Part shown: in pieces, positions 22,080-33,689 of the stretch | Layout of the letters: each line of letters opens with the position of its first letter | Position numbering within the stretch: the stretch's first letter is position 1 | Assembly (NCBI GenBank): GCA_031308135.1 | Contig: JAHLJT010000631.1 | Span: forward strand, 152,145,425 to 152,209,424 | Source: Acheta domesticus | Taxonomy: Eukaryota > Arthropoda > Insecta > Orthoptera > Gryllidae | Length of the DNA: 64,000 nt | Reading direction: 5' to 3' | Position numbers and translations under genes: made by a program | Notes under the pieces: model-generated | Databases searched by the model: none | What the model was told of the DNA's origin: nothing | Seen by the model: only the letters and a program-made list of their open reading frames with translations

Positions 22080-23600
22080 TGATAACACTAAAACATTTCC
22101 GAAAATACGGGACAATAACTGAAGTTACTGAGTAAAACTTCGTAAGTCGATTCCCACGACAACATTTTCACACTTGAGAGATTACTTACTGCAATACATA
22201 CTCGTAAGAGTAAGACTGAGCCACACAACAACGGCACTTTCTACTTTATATATTTGCTCGCCCGCGTCATCGTGCCGCCCATTGGTGCCACATAGACGAG
22301 GCGGCTACATTCAGTGTGTAAAAAACACTTAAAACAAACAGTAGAAGGGGAAGAAACACAAGTGTCAAGGTTTTCAATCATCGCGAATTTCTCTCTCTCC
22401 GTTTCATTGTTATATTGTTCTGTATATATCACTAATGTGATAACAATCCGTTCCGATGCATATCCCATGTTTGAACTGCGCGGCAGTGGCCAGCACATCG
22501 ACGGGGTCGGATGCCACCGGAGTCGGTTCTGTGCGAAGAACCGGAGGCCAGGAATCACGAGCGGAAGGAAGAGTGTGGCCAGTGGCGGAGAGAGACTCAT
22601 GGAGTGCGGACGTGCGGAGTAGTACGGCCCATCTACCGGAGAGAGCAAGGAAAGTGAGCGCTATGCAATATAACTGGAAAGGCGTTGTGACAAAGAAAGT
22701 GTGAAACGAAAAGTGGAAGCGTTAGTGGAGAAGTGAGACGAGACAAAACGGATACAAGAGAGTGGTGAAGTATCACAAGCGGTGAATGATCAACACGTGG
22801 AGTGGGCAGAATAGTGCGGCGGAATGGAACAATGTGTACAAGCATTCGACATCATTAAGTGCAATTAAGGTGAACAGTCGATGACAATTACAGCCAAAGA
22901 TAGAATCTGTGATGTAAGAGAACGAGAAAACAGTATTTCATAATACAAGTGGGCGAGTTGTGCGTAGCGGCAGGGAATCTCGCGGGTAATGAAACCACTA
23001 TTCAGCCAAACAACATCGCTACCGAGGAAAACGAGGCAATGAAAAGTGAGCAGGGAAGACTACATGCTGGTGCAGTCGAAACGTTCTGGTAACGTTTCGA
23101 AGCACACCACAGCGGCCACGAGTGGGGTGGGAAGCGACGGACGGCGGCAAAGCGTCCACCGCTCTTCCGAGCGCAGCCGAAGGGAGCGGACATACCCGAA
23201 GGGCGAGGTGGCGGACAAGACGCAGGCAGACAACGCGTAGAACAAGTGACAGGGGCGGCCCCGCAGGACTCCCTTCCCCGCGCTAGCTCCCCGCGGCACG
23301 AAGAGACCCGGACGCGGCCGGTGCGGCGTCGGCTCGACGGTGGAGGGGCGAGCAGGCAGCAGCGCAATTCAGGTTGGAGTATCGTGAGTAAAAGCGGCTG
23401 GAAGGTTGGGGAGGGAGAGTAATTAGCCCGTAGAGAACAGTGATCTTGAGTTGAGGCCCCCCCCCCAAATGTTGGAATCATCATAGGGAGTGAAGCCCCG
23501 GGAGAGCGGAGAAATAGTGAAAGGGGTTATAGTTAAACACGGGGAAAAGAACAGAGTGAATGCTCCTATGAGCACCAAGGGCAACTAACTTTGTATGACA
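22080..23600. other. GC-rich, CpG-containing island without recognised gene
   Basis: GC content rises sharply from about 22250 to 23500, with many CG dinucleotides, in a window that is otherwise AT-rich. Overlapping open frames on both strands (up to 160 codons) are explained by the base composition and show no known domain. It may be a promoter or 5' exon of a host gene, or the leader of a retroelement. Neither is shown. Confidence 0.4.
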
Positions 23601-23746
23601 ATTATTTATGTAATAAAAGTTCTTGTTATCCAAAATTTCCAGTGTGCACGTGATTGGATCCGGAGCCCATTCCCGGGTAAGAATCCCTGTCCCCATTCTT
23701 TTATTTTTTACAAATCTTGTGCAGAGTCAATCCACGACCCGTTTCA

Positions 23747-23752
<6 letters not shown>

Positions 23753-23830
<78 letters not shown>

Positions 23831-23840
23831 GCACACACAC
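23753..23840. repeat. (TA)n microsatellite with a (CA)n end
   Basis: About 75 bases of TA repeats followed by a short CA run. Confidence 0.97.
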
Positions 23841-24980
23841 CAAAAATCTCCTGAATTTCACCAACTGAGTGATATACTAGTTATTTCTCACTCTAGGAAC
23901 ATTGTGGAAATGGTTACATTGATGACAACTGAAGCCAAAATGGTAAAAACTGGCAACTACGCGTTACACAAAATACGAGCCAATCTAGAAAAACGGCTGT
24001 CAGTTTCGAATGCAGCATCCTGAAATTAATAGGAATTAGTGGTTTTCCTTTTTGTAACTAAACTGACGTCAACCTGTGGATTCTACGTGGCGACGTCCAA
24101 CGTGAAGCGTCGTGCGCCCGAAGAAGGAAGAACGGATAAAGGTTCTATAACGCTGTTATTGCAATAACAAAAAGATGCTAATGGCCTAATGCTAATTTGA
24201 AACAATCCATTATGAGTTAAATTATTGATCTTTCATGCTTAATAAACTGTAATTCATAGTTGAAAGAAAGCTGATTCTCATTTGCCATTACGTGCCTTTT
24301 CTAGAGTAGATATTTTAGATTCCTTGCCCCTTCGTATGAATGGCAGATTGAGTAATTAGTTGTGGAGTAAGAGGTAACAATTATTTTATAAGAACCCAAT
24401 CGACCGAGCTAGCAGGATTTTTATTTATGAAAATGGGTAACAAATAATCAAGGATTTAACTGTAACCATTTCCTGGCGCCCAAATTATTTATAAATTTGG
24501 AAACTGGTTACGTGTAATATCTTCTAAAGCTGAATTTTAAAAATAGGTGAAACGTGGTGGAAGCTGATAGCGGTCACCGTTTCAATATTAATGCGCACAA
24601 GCTATTATGGACCTAAAACCATTGCTATCATATCTTAAAAAGTAAAGAAAGTGATTACAGCGGGGTGCAAAGGTAAACAAAGTAATTATCATAAATGGAG
24701 ATAGACATCTGGGATTGGTTTATTATGAATACATTCTTGCTTAGCTTTGATTACTTACAACACGTGCACACATGAGTCAAATGGTTTGCTTAACTGTTGC
24801 AAACTATTTTCGAATTTTCAACATTTTAACAATTTTTCACGTGTCTTATTGGATTTGTAAAACGTATGTATCATATCAGTCGTTTTCTTCATATCAATCG
24901 TCATCATATCAATTGTTTTCGTATCAGGCATTTACCATTTTAGGCTCTTTTTGATTTACTCTTTTGGCTCTCTTCCACCA
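23840..24980. other. No gene seen
   Basis: AT-rich sequence without recognised coding, RNA or repeat signature. Confidence 0.4.
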
Positions 24981-24984
24981 ATAC

Positions 24985-25060
24985 GGTGCTTGTGTGGCGT
25001 AGTGGTGTAAGTGCCGGCACGTTAACGTTGAGGATTTGATTTCGGGTCTCGGAGCGGAAA
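24985..25060 (+). repeat. tRNA-derived SINE head
   Basis: An A-box-like TGGCGTAGTGG (24995-25005) and a weak B-box-like GGATTTGATTTC (25032-25043) are about 27 bases apart, as in a tRNA-promoted SINE. The stems do not close into a proper tRNA, so it is not called a tRNA gene. Confidence 0.55.
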
Positions 25061-25234
25061 AAAATTTGCTGATTGATAACATTGTTTCTGTTTCATGTAG
25101 AAGTATAACATGTCAGGGCATTTGGAAACAATGCAATAAAGCATGTGCATTTGTAGCGCCACTGGTTGAATATGAATTTCAATGAAACAGCAAAAAATAT
25201 ATCTATGCTTGAATTTTTTATACCTTGACCCAAT

Positions 25235-26560
25235 TTTTTACTTTCCGGTATAATGGGGAAAGTGATGTAATGCTGCAGAAAATTGATTTCAAGATTTCAA
25301 CGGAAGTACACGTTTCGGGGTCCACTGATACTGAAAAAGTGGGTCCTTTTAAAACATCCGTCCGTCTTTCCGTCAGTGTGTGAACAACACTAGCAACTAA
25401 ACCAAAAGAACGATTTCTTCCAAAATTGATATTTCCCGACTGTTATGGTTCCACTCGAGGCGCCGCGATTTTGAAAAACTTTCTTCAGAATTTGGGGGAA
25501 CTTTACATGAAGCCCTCCGAACATTTTCAAAATTTACTCAAAACGCTTCCAATTTTTTAAAAAATGTTTTGCAAGACTAGTAAAATACACTAAGAAAGGT
25601 GGCATAGGTCCCATTTTCACGGTTAACTATGAATTTTCAAACTTAGCAAAAGTTTCATTTTCTTCAGCGTTTTTCTACAATTACAAAATTGAAGATAGAG
25701 ATTTTTCGTCCAAATAAAATTTGTTCACCAAAATGAGTTCTTTTATTGTGGTCATGTACTTTTTTCACAATTATAATAGTTTTCGCGTTATATTGCGTGC
25801 AATATTTGCAATTTAAAATAATTACAAAAACAAGATTTTCTCAAAAACGACTACAAATTTTTTCTTTAAACTTTTGGTAGGGATAGTGCTGAAGATGAGA
25901 TCACAAAAACGCCATATTGCTCTATTCTGATTTTTTCAAAAGTTACAAAAAAGGAAATTTTTTACTTGCTTCTAACGTCTTTAATATTTACAATAACGGC
26001 GGTTTGTTCACATTATTATTTTTATTCGTGCATGTGCTTTAAATAAAGTCATGCAAAGTTTTTCGAGAACTGAACCGTTTTCTGTGAAAACTAGCTCGAA
26101 ATTCTGCATTTTCAGAAACGCTCAAACGCCATTTTCTCAAAAATGGCTCCAAATTTTTTCTTCAAACCTTTCGGTCGGATAATGTTAATTACACTATTGA
26201 ATATAACACAAAGTTCATTTTGGGGTATTTTCAAAAGTAACACAAATGTAATTTTTTTATATATCTCTCAAACCATTATTATGCACGTTACCCACAAATT
26301 GTAAACCCTATTGTATTTATCAGTTAAAATGCTTTAAATGAGTTTAAAATATTTTTTCGAAAACACAAATGATTCTTGTAAAAAAGAGCTTCAAATTTCG
26401 CGCATACAATAGCGCTTCAACACCATTTTCTTAAAAACGGCTCCAAATTTTTCAAAGAAAATTGCCATTTAGGACGAGGTTTTACTGTTTATTAATATTC
26501 TCAAATTAATTTTTCCGTTCTACTATTAAGAAACCGAAAAATAAAAAAAAGTGAAATAAA
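25235..26560 (-). repeat. Dispersed repeat family copy (tail variant 2)
   Basis: Minus-oriented copy starting with TTACTTTCC...GGAAAGTGATGTAATGCTGCAG, then a variant tail (GATTTCAAGATTTCAACGGAAG), then diverged internal units marked by TTTCTCAAAAA-GGCTCCAAATT at about 25540, 25843, 26131 and 26426, that is about 290-303 bases apart. It ends near the CCGTTCTACTATTAAGAAACCG block. Confidence 0.75.
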
Positions 26561-26985
26561 TGTGGTTTGGAAAATGTCAAACAGGCTAGAATAACAAGAG
26601 TCGCCTGTAAATCACACACATTTTTGGAAAAGAAGCAGCTTCCACAACTCAAAATTTATAACAATGCCAAAAAAACACGTCAATTATGCGTTTGACAAAA
26701 AACTAAGAATCAAAGAGGTGTAGCATCTGTTGAAAACCTGTCTGTAATGATAATACCCAAGTAAAGAGTGATTGCTATATATAATAAGAGGTAAACTGTT
26801 TAAAAAACAAATGTAAAGTATTTTGAGAGGTTTTGTTAAAATAAACAACTATATTAGAGCGTTCTGTTGCATTATCCACGCTCAAAATGTACACATAATT
26901 CCGTCCCAGACACTCCTGGGTCCGGTGGACCCCACTTGCCAGTTGCTTCGTAGAAACTGGTTTCCCGGATAAGAGTTAAAGAACA
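26560..26985. other. No gene seen
   Basis: Anonymous sequence between two repeat copies. Confidence 0.4.
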
Positions 26986-27588
26986 CAAAAACTTAATTTT
27001 AAATGGCAATTATTTTTTAAAAAAATTGAGTCGTTTTTAAGAATATGGCTTTTAAGCGCTCCTAAAAATGCAATAAGAGAACTAATTTTATTTTAAGAAA
27101 AAATCTCTATCTTTAATTTTGTAATTGTAGGAAGAGACAGAAGAAAATTAAAATTGTTGCAATTTTCGAAAATTCAGAGTTAACTGTGAAATTAGGCCAT
27201 TTGCCATCTTAATAAGAGTATTTTACTCTATTTTCAAAAATGTCCGGGAGGCTTAATGTAAACTACCCTCAAATCTTAAAGAAAGATTTTCAAAATCTGA
27301 AAGCTTCGACTCGAGCAAGATGGATAGGAGTTTATTCAATTCGGAAAAAATCCTACGCATTGTTCAGGCGCTAGTAGTGTTCACAGACAGACGGACAGAC
27401 AAGCGGGCTGACAGACGGACTTTTTGAAAAGGACTACTTATTCGATATCCGGGGACCCCAAAACGTTTTACTTCCTCACCTTACGAATACTTTTTTTTCG
27501 TTGAAATCTTGAAATGGATATTCTGCAGCATTACACTACTTTCCCTATACTATGTATATTACTCCGTATGTATACGGGAAAGTAAAAA
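26985..27588 (+). repeat. Dispersed repeat family copy, internally deleted
   Basis: Plus-oriented copy with one to two internal units, the GTAAACTACCCTCAAATCTT block, the ACAGACGGACAGAC stretch, tail variant 2 in the same orientation (CGTTGAAATCTTGAAATGGA), and the terminal palindrome ending GTATACGGGAAAGTAA at 27588. Confidence 0.75.
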
Positions 27589-27595
27589 CGTAAAA

Positions 27596-28041
27596 CTAGT
27601 GGTGCTACACAATAGCACAGACTTCCCCGCATTGGTTTTCTATTTCTTTGCTTCTGGGCTAGCTATTCGGAATTGCCACATACTCTTGCCAGCTGCCGTC
27701 TATCGCCACTCAAAGTACATTTTTTGACATTGTTTTAATTTTTTGGTTTCCTAATAATAGAAAGGAAATATTTTTTAAAAATATTAAAGAACACAAAAAC
27801 ACCTTTCTAAATTGGAATTTTCTTAAAAAATGTGTAGCCATTTAAAAAAAAGGTGTGTCAGCGCTACTAAAAATGCGGAATTTGATGCTCTTTTTCACAG
27901 AAAAGTTTTTAGACGAACAGCCAGGCGGACGGACGTTTTGATTTCAATTAGTTTTTGGGCATCTAGGATCCACAAAACAGGGGTCCTGGCTACACCACAT
28001 GTTAGGAGATTTTTTCTTAATATAGCAACTGGATTTATGCA
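27596..28041 (+). repeat. Dispersed repeat family copy lacking the unit array
   Basis: Starts with ACTAGTGGTGCTACAC, runs through GCTAGCTATTCGGA and CAGCTGCCGTCTATCGCCAC to the first unit, then jumps to the CAGACGGAC/CTACACCAC block, so the array is deleted. It joins the next, inverted copy at the palindrome. Confidence 0.75.
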
Positions 28042-29651
28042 CCTTTTACTTTCCCGTATACGTACGTATACATGGAGTGATATACGTAGTATAGGGAAAG
28101 TTAGTAATGCTGCGCGAAAAAATGGCCAATTTTCGGCGGAAAAAAATTAATTGCTAGGCCGTGAAAACGAATAGGTGGATAAAACCAGTTGCTAAATTAA
28201 GAAAAAAATCCCCTAACACGTGGTGTAGCCAGAAACCCTTTTTTCTAGGTCCTTGATACTGAAAACCCAATTGAAAGAAAACGTCCGTCTGTTTGTCTGT
28301 CTGTCCGTCCGTCTGTCCGTCTGTGAACACCGCTAGCGCCTAAACCATACGTACGATTTCTTCCAAAATGGATTTTCGCCGGTCGATCTGATTCTAGTCA
28401 AAGCTTTGAGATTCTGAAAAATATTCTTTAAAATTTGGGGGTACTTTATATGAAGCCTCCCGGGGATTTTCAAAATTTTCTCAAAAACGGCTCCAAATTT
28501 TTTCTTTAAATTTCTTGTATGAATAGAGTAAAATACACTTATTAACATGGCATATGTCCGATTTTCACGGATAACTCTGAATTTTCGATAATTGTGAAAG
28601 TTTGAATTTTTTTCGGCGTCTTTTTCCAACTACAAAATTGACGATAGAGATTTTTTCTTCAAATAAAATATGTTCTACATATTAAGTTCTTTCATTTATT
28701 AGGTCATGTAAATGTTTTTCAAAATTTTCGTGCAATATTTCGTGCAATATGTGCAATTTTAAAAAAATACAAAAAACAGATTTTCTCAAAAACGGCTCCA
28801 AATTTTTTCTGTAAACTTTTGGTAGCGATAGTGGTAAATATACTCTACCAGATGACATAAATCCATATTACTCTATAGGTTGGTGTTTTCAAAAATTACA
28901 AAAATGTAAATTTTTTCACATGTTTCTTACGCCGATAATATTTACATTAGCGGTGATTTTTTCACATTATTATATTTATGAGTACATTTGCTTTAACAAA
29001 TGTCAAGTACAGTTTCTCGAAAACAAAACCGTTTTCTGTGAAAACTAGCTCAAAATTTTGCATTTTCAGAAACGCTCAAACGCCATTTTCTCATACATGG
29101 CTGCAAATTTTTTCTTCAAACTTTTGTAACGGATAGTGCTAATTACACTCTTTAGTATAGTGTAAAGTTTATTTTGAGTTATTGTTTTGTTTTTTCAAAA
29201 TTTACATAATTGTAATTTTTTTGAGAAATCTCTCACATCTTTAATATGCACATTACCAGCAATTTGTAAAAATTATTATATTTGTGAGTGTAAGTGCTTC
29301 AAATAACTTCAAATAAAATATTTTGAAAACTCAAACATTTTCTGTGAAAATGAGCTTCAAATTTCGCATTTTTAGTAGCGCTAAAATGTCATTTTCTCTT
29401 AAACGGCACATAATTTTTAAACGAAAATTACCATTTATGACTAGGTTTTTGTGTTCTTTAATATTCAAAAATTAATGTTTCAGTTCTACCAATAGGAAAC
29501 CGAAAGATTAAGAAAATGACAAAAAAATGTACTTTTTGCGGAAATTGATCACAGCTGGTAAGAAAGAGTTTATGGCAATTCCGAATACCTACGACCCAAG
29601 GAAATAGAAAACTAATACGGGAATGTCTGTGCCATTCTGTAGCACCACTAG
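28042..29651 (-). repeat. Dispersed repeat family, full-length copy (reference)
   Basis: Read on the minus strand, the head is ACTAGTGGTGCTACAGAATG and TTTCCCGTATTA, followed by a conserved ATCTATCGCCACCC-type block (degenerate here) and the GGTTTCCTATTGGTAGAACTG block. Then come four diverged units anchored by the GGCTCCAAATTTTTTC-type motif at about 29390, 29082, 28783 and 28480 (spacing 299-308). The tail has GGGGGTACTTTATATGAAGC, a CCGTCTGTCCGT run, CTACACCACGTGTTAG and the end palindrome around 28045-28105 (ACTTTCCCGTATAC ... GTATAGGGAAAGT). Head and tail share ACTTTCCCGTAT in inverted orientation. No transposase-like coding is seen, so it would be non-autonomous. Confidence 0.8.
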
Positions 29652-29787
29652 TTCGTTCTCACGGCCCAGCAACGAATTTTTTTTTCTGCTGAAAATTCGT
29701 CATTTTTTCACGGGTCATTACATAGCTTTCCATATACTATATATATTACTCCGTATAATATACGTACGTACATGGGACAGTAAAAAT
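29652..29787 (+). repeat. Dispersed repeat family, isolated tail
   Basis: Plus-oriented tail (CGTTCTCACGGCCCAGCAACG through the palindrome to about 29787), joined directly to the head of the preceding inverted copy. Confidence 0.7.
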
Positions 29788-29789
29788 GG

Positions 29790-30400
29790 GGTGATAATTA
29801 ATGTTTGTTAAAATGTGTGTAAAACTGGTAAATTACTTAAATGATGAGTGCAAATAAGGATAATTCATAATTGTGTTATTATGTAGGTAATCATTTCAAG
29901 TATGTGTAGTAACGGTATTTCATGTCTATGTAATTAAGATACTAATAATTCAGTCTGGATGCGCGTGATATTTTATAAATAATTTAGAAGGCAGTCATAT
30001 TGTTGTTTTGTTTCAAATATATTAAGGAGAAATGTTCACGCAAATAGTCAGAAAAATCTCTTGCGGTAAATTTGTTTATATCTTATCTCTAGCAGAAAAA
30101 ACAATAAATACTCGTAGACAGGAACTCAATGAATTGAAGACTAAAAGACATTGTATTTTGAAATTAAACAGAAAGCCAATAATAGCTCTGATATAGTAGT
30201 GAACGACTTTGCTCTATAGCTGAAGGAAATTTCCGATCAAAATCGTGTTCGTGGCAAAGGCTAGCTGTCGCTATTCAGCATGCGGCAACAGTGAAGAGCG
30301 GTCAGCGTGGACACTTGTTGGTAAGAGGGCCAGGCTCAGGTCGAGTTCAGTGTTTGGTAGATAGCAGACGGTGAACGAATGCTCTCGTAATAAGTGGTAC
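29790..30400. other. No gene seen
   Basis: Anonymous AT-rich sequence, with a GC-richer part at about 30230-30400 beside the (TA)n tract. No LTR boundaries could be shown. Confidence 0.4.
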
Positions 30401-30404
30401 GGCT

Positions 30405-30406
<2 letters not shown>

Positions 30407-30457
<51 letters not shown>

Positions 30458-30464
30458 ATATATA

Positions 30465-30496
<32 letters not shown>
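30407..30496. repeat. (TA)n microsatellite
   Basis: About 90 bases of TA with two TATCTATA interruptions. Confidence 0.97.
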
Positions 30497-30499
<3 letters not shown>

Positions 30500-30925
30500 A
30501 AATAAAATGTGTACATACCAAATCCATCTTGGCTCTGATTTGTGCAACCCACGACATCACACTGCCATGATTTTGTTATTTTGTAGTAGAAGTTTTAAAA
30601 GTGCAATGCAATATCAGTTACTAACGAAGTTCAAGTATGCATTATCTCTTTATAACTCAAACGTGTAAACAAGCAAAAAAATGTGTCTTTTCCTTACCTG
30701 GGGTCAGCATTCTCCTGTTTGATCAAATTTATTACGATTCGAGAATAATCAAAAACTGTATTTCGTGGTAGAAAATTTTTATTGTAATATTAACAAAAAA
30801 TACCACATTAAAACCTTTTCAAGAGTAAAAGAGTGGAAGTTTATTTTTGCTTTTAGCTCAGTGTTTTTGGCAGATGGGTTCGCAGATCTGTGTGAAGCTA
30901 GTGGGTCGTTGAGTGGTGCTCATGG

Positions 30926-31288
30926 CTAGAGCAGCACGCGAATGAAGATTTTGCGGCGGCGGCGGCGGCGGCGTCCGGTCAGCAGCTGGATGGACTCGAG
31001 GCACAGCTCGTCCCCGGGCCGGTCCTCACAGATGCGGCGCGGCGGCAGCTGGCGGTAGCCGTTCTTGCCCGCCGTGTACGCCACCTCGTGCAGCTGGCCG
31101 TCGGGGTCTTTGTAGCGCCAGGCGCCCTCCACCTCGATGGAGCCGTCCTCCAGCACTTTGCCGCGCTCGCGCCGCGCCGTGCCGTCCTGCGACACGAAGC
31201 TGCGCGCGCCCACGCTCACATGGCCTCCCCTCCCCGCAGCAAGGCGCAAATGCGGCTCCCCCAAAGACAGTACGCTCAAGATTCGCAA
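30926..31288 (-). CDS. RR-type cuticular protein, terminal exon (partial)
   Basis: The minus-strand frame ends at a TAG (30928-30926). It contains the Rebers-Riddiford chitin-binding pattern SFVSQDGTARRERGKVLED, then GSIEVEGAWRYKDPDGQLHE, then VAYTAGKNGYR, matching the family core G-x8-G-x6-Y-x-D-x-D-G-x3-x-V-x-Y-x-A-x-x-N-G-Y. Structural cuticle proteins of this type are secreted and bind chitin. The C terminus (ICEDRPGDELCLESIQLLTG) is followed by poly-Arg from a CGG repeat at about 30950-30972. The exon's true start is uncertain: a CGCGCAG at 31206-31200 could be an acceptor, giving an exon from 31199. No signal peptide exon is attached, so the gene must begin further right. GC content is far above the surroundings. 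Confidence 0.8.
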   Translation of the reverse strand: MRILSVLSLGEPHLRLAAGRGGHVSVGARSFVSQDGTARRERGKVLEDGSIEVEGAWRYKDPDGQLHEVAYTAGKNGYRQLPPRRICEDRPGDELCLESIQLLTGRRRRRRRKIFIRVLL

Positions 31289-31356
31289 TTATTCCCTAAT
31301 GTGTTCTCTCGCGAGAACTGGGTATCTCATAGTAGTAACGAACGTAGTCATTCAGA

Positions 31357-31695
31357 TAACTAGTGGTGCTACAACAGCACTTACTTTCCCGTATTAGAGG
31401 AAACAGCTAAGTAGTACTGTAATATTTCACTTTATGCGCTACTAACATCTTCGCTTGGAACTTACTATTTCCATTGCAGTGTTGTCAGAACTATGTGAAT
31501 TCTACAACTTCACAAAAATAGAATGCAAAAGTTTTCTAACCCTGTATTGGAAAAAGAAGCCTGATACCCTGGAAATATAGAAATGCCTTCCATTGGGCCA
31601 TGATTAGGGAAGAGTATTTTAAAACCATGCAGCAAATTCTCTACTCACTACAAATGGTACAGCATTTGGTGCAAAACTAAATATTTGCCTGCAAA
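31357..31695 (+). repeat. Type-2 repeat sharing the head ACTAGTGGTGCTACA
   Basis: Begins with the same 15-base head as the dispersed repeat but continues differently. The rest matches the inverse of 61858-62262 over about 330 bases (for example CAGTGTTGTCAGAACTATGTG and TGTATTGGAAAAAGAAG). This copy has stops where the other is open for 130 codons. It lies just upstream of the cuticular exon. Confidence 0.75.
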
Positions 31696-31699
31696 TATC

Positions 31700-32110
31700 A
31701 ACATAAATTATACAAATATAACTCCTTTTCATACAGCTTCATTAGGTCACAACAATGACACTAATTCACAGATATTCGCGAGCGCAAAGTGAATTCCATT
31801 GTTGCAGACCCTGCATTGTCGCTATTCTGAGAGATATTAATTCTTTTTACTTATTTCAAATATTTCAAAATAAACAATTTCTAAAATATTAATGTGTAAG
31901 TCTATAACAAAGTTCGAATGTAAGAAACGAAGAAAGAAATAATATACAAAATTGCACATTCTAATTTACGACGCATCCAGCTGTCCGAAGCGCAGTAAAT
32001 TTACAGCGGCCTATTACGTTTGTCACAAAATTAAAGAAAAACTACACATATTTTGAAAAAATTAAGCATGACCGTATTTATTTTATTTATTTATTTGTCA
32101 AAAAACAGAA
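31700..32110. other. No gene seen
   Basis: Anonymous AT-rich sequence between repeats. Confidence 0.4.
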
Positions 32111-33687
32111 TGGCCCAGACTTTCCCGTATTACTTTTCTATTTTCCTAGGTCTTCGCTAGCTATTCGGAATTGCCACATACTCTTTCTTGCCAGCTACCA
32201 TCTATCATCGCCAAAAGTACATTTTTTTTGTCATTTTCTTAATTTTTCGGTTTCCTATTGGTAGAACAGAAACATTAATTTTAGAATATTAAAGAACACA
32301 AAAACCTAGCCGTAAATGGCAATTTTCTTTTAAAAATTATGTGCCGTTTAAGAGAAAATGGCGTTTTAGCAGTACTAAAAATGCGAAATTTGAAGCTCAT
32401 TTTCACAGAAAATTTTTGAGTTTTCAAAATACTTTATTTGAAGTTATTTGAAGCACTTACACTCACAAATATAATCATCTTTACAAATTGCGGATAATGT
32501 GCATATTAAAGATGTGAGAGATCTTTCAAAAAATTTACAATTATATAATTTTTGAAAAAAACAAAAAAAACTCAAAATAAACTTCACGTTGTACTAATGA
32601 GTGTAATTAGCACTATCCGTTACAAAAGTTTCACGAAAAAAATTGCAGCCATATACGAGAAAATGGCGTTTGAGCATTTCTGAAAATGCCGAAATTTGAG
32701 CTACTTTTCACAGAAAACGGTAGTGTTTTCGAGAAACTTTACTTGACATTATTTAAAGCATATATGCTCGTACATATAATAATGTAAAAAAATCGCCGAT
32801 AATGTAAATATTAACGACGTGAGATACAAGTAAAAAATTTACATTTTTGTAATTTTTGATAAAACCAACCGATAGACCAAAATGGCTTTTATGTCATTGA
32901 TAGAGTACATTTACCACTATCCCTACCTAAAGTTTAAAGAAAAAATTTAGCGCCGTTTTTGAGAATATTTTGTTTTTGTAATTTTTTAAAATTGCACATA
33001 TTGCACGCAATATTGCATGAAAACTACCAAAATTGTGAAAAACATTTACATGACCTTTATTAAAGAACTCAATATGCAGAACAAATTTTACTTGAAGAAA
33101 AAATCTCTGTCTTCAATTTTGTAGTTGGAGAAAGACGCCGAAAAAAATTCAAACTTTCACAATTTTCGAAAATTCAGAGCTGTACGTGAAAATCGGACCT
33201 ATGCCATGTTAAAAAGTGTATTTTCCTCTATTCACACAAGAAATTTAAAGAAAAAAATTGGAGCCGTTTTTGAGAAAAAGTTGAAAATCCCCGGGGGGCT
33301 TCATATAAAGTACCCCCAAATTTTAAAGAATCTTTTTCAAAATCACAAAGCTTCGACTAGAATCAGATCGACTGAGGAATATCAGTTTTGAAGGAAATCG
33401 ACCGAACGGTTTAGGTGCTAGCGTTGATCACAGACGGACAGACGGACGGAATGCCGCCAATCGATTTTTAAGTATAAAGAAGCAACAAATCATGGATTTT
33501 GACCACACCACGAGATAGAGGATTTTTTTTCTTAATTTAGCAACTGGTTTTATCCACTTATTCGTTTTCACGGCCCGGCAATTAATTTTTTTCCGCCGAA
33601 AAGTGGCCATTTTTTCGCGCAGCATTACATAACTTTCCCTATGCTACGTATATCACTCCGTGTATACGTACGTATACGGGAAAGTAA
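32110..33687 (+). repeat. Dispersed repeat family, near full-length copy
   Basis: Plus-oriented copy with a head fragment CCCAGACTTTCCCGTATTAC, GCTAGCTATTCGGAATTGCC, unit anchors at about 32326, 32632, 32936 and 33248 (spacing 304-312), the tail block CTTCATATAAAGTACCCCCA, an ACAGACGGACAGACGG run, and the palindrome ending at 33687. Same architecture as 28042-29651 in opposite orientation. Confidence 0.8.
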
Positions 33688-33689
33688 AA

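Noticed and set aside
22241..23484. Several overlapping frames of 60-160 codons in the GC-rich island
   Set aside because: High GC removes stops on both strands. No conserved motif or codon pattern favours one frame.
23595..24023. Open frames of repeated Ile-Tyr on the plus strand
   Set aside because: They are translations of the (TA)n microsatellite and flanks, with no coding evidence.
25540..26560. Regularly spaced repeats, considered as a CRISPR-like array
   Set aside because: Units are about 300 bases long and diverged, in a eukaryotic repeat, with no short identical repeats and unique spacers.
30230..30560. LTR flanking the (TA)n tract
   Set aside because: The segment has an LTR-like feel, but no second copy, primer-binding site or polypurine tract was found in the window.
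33125..33391. 88-codon frame shared with a 98-codon frame at 28333-28629
   Set aside because: Both lie in homologous copies of a non-coding repeat. Other copies (27121-27390, 54985-55260) do not keep the frame, so similarity comes from shared DNA.
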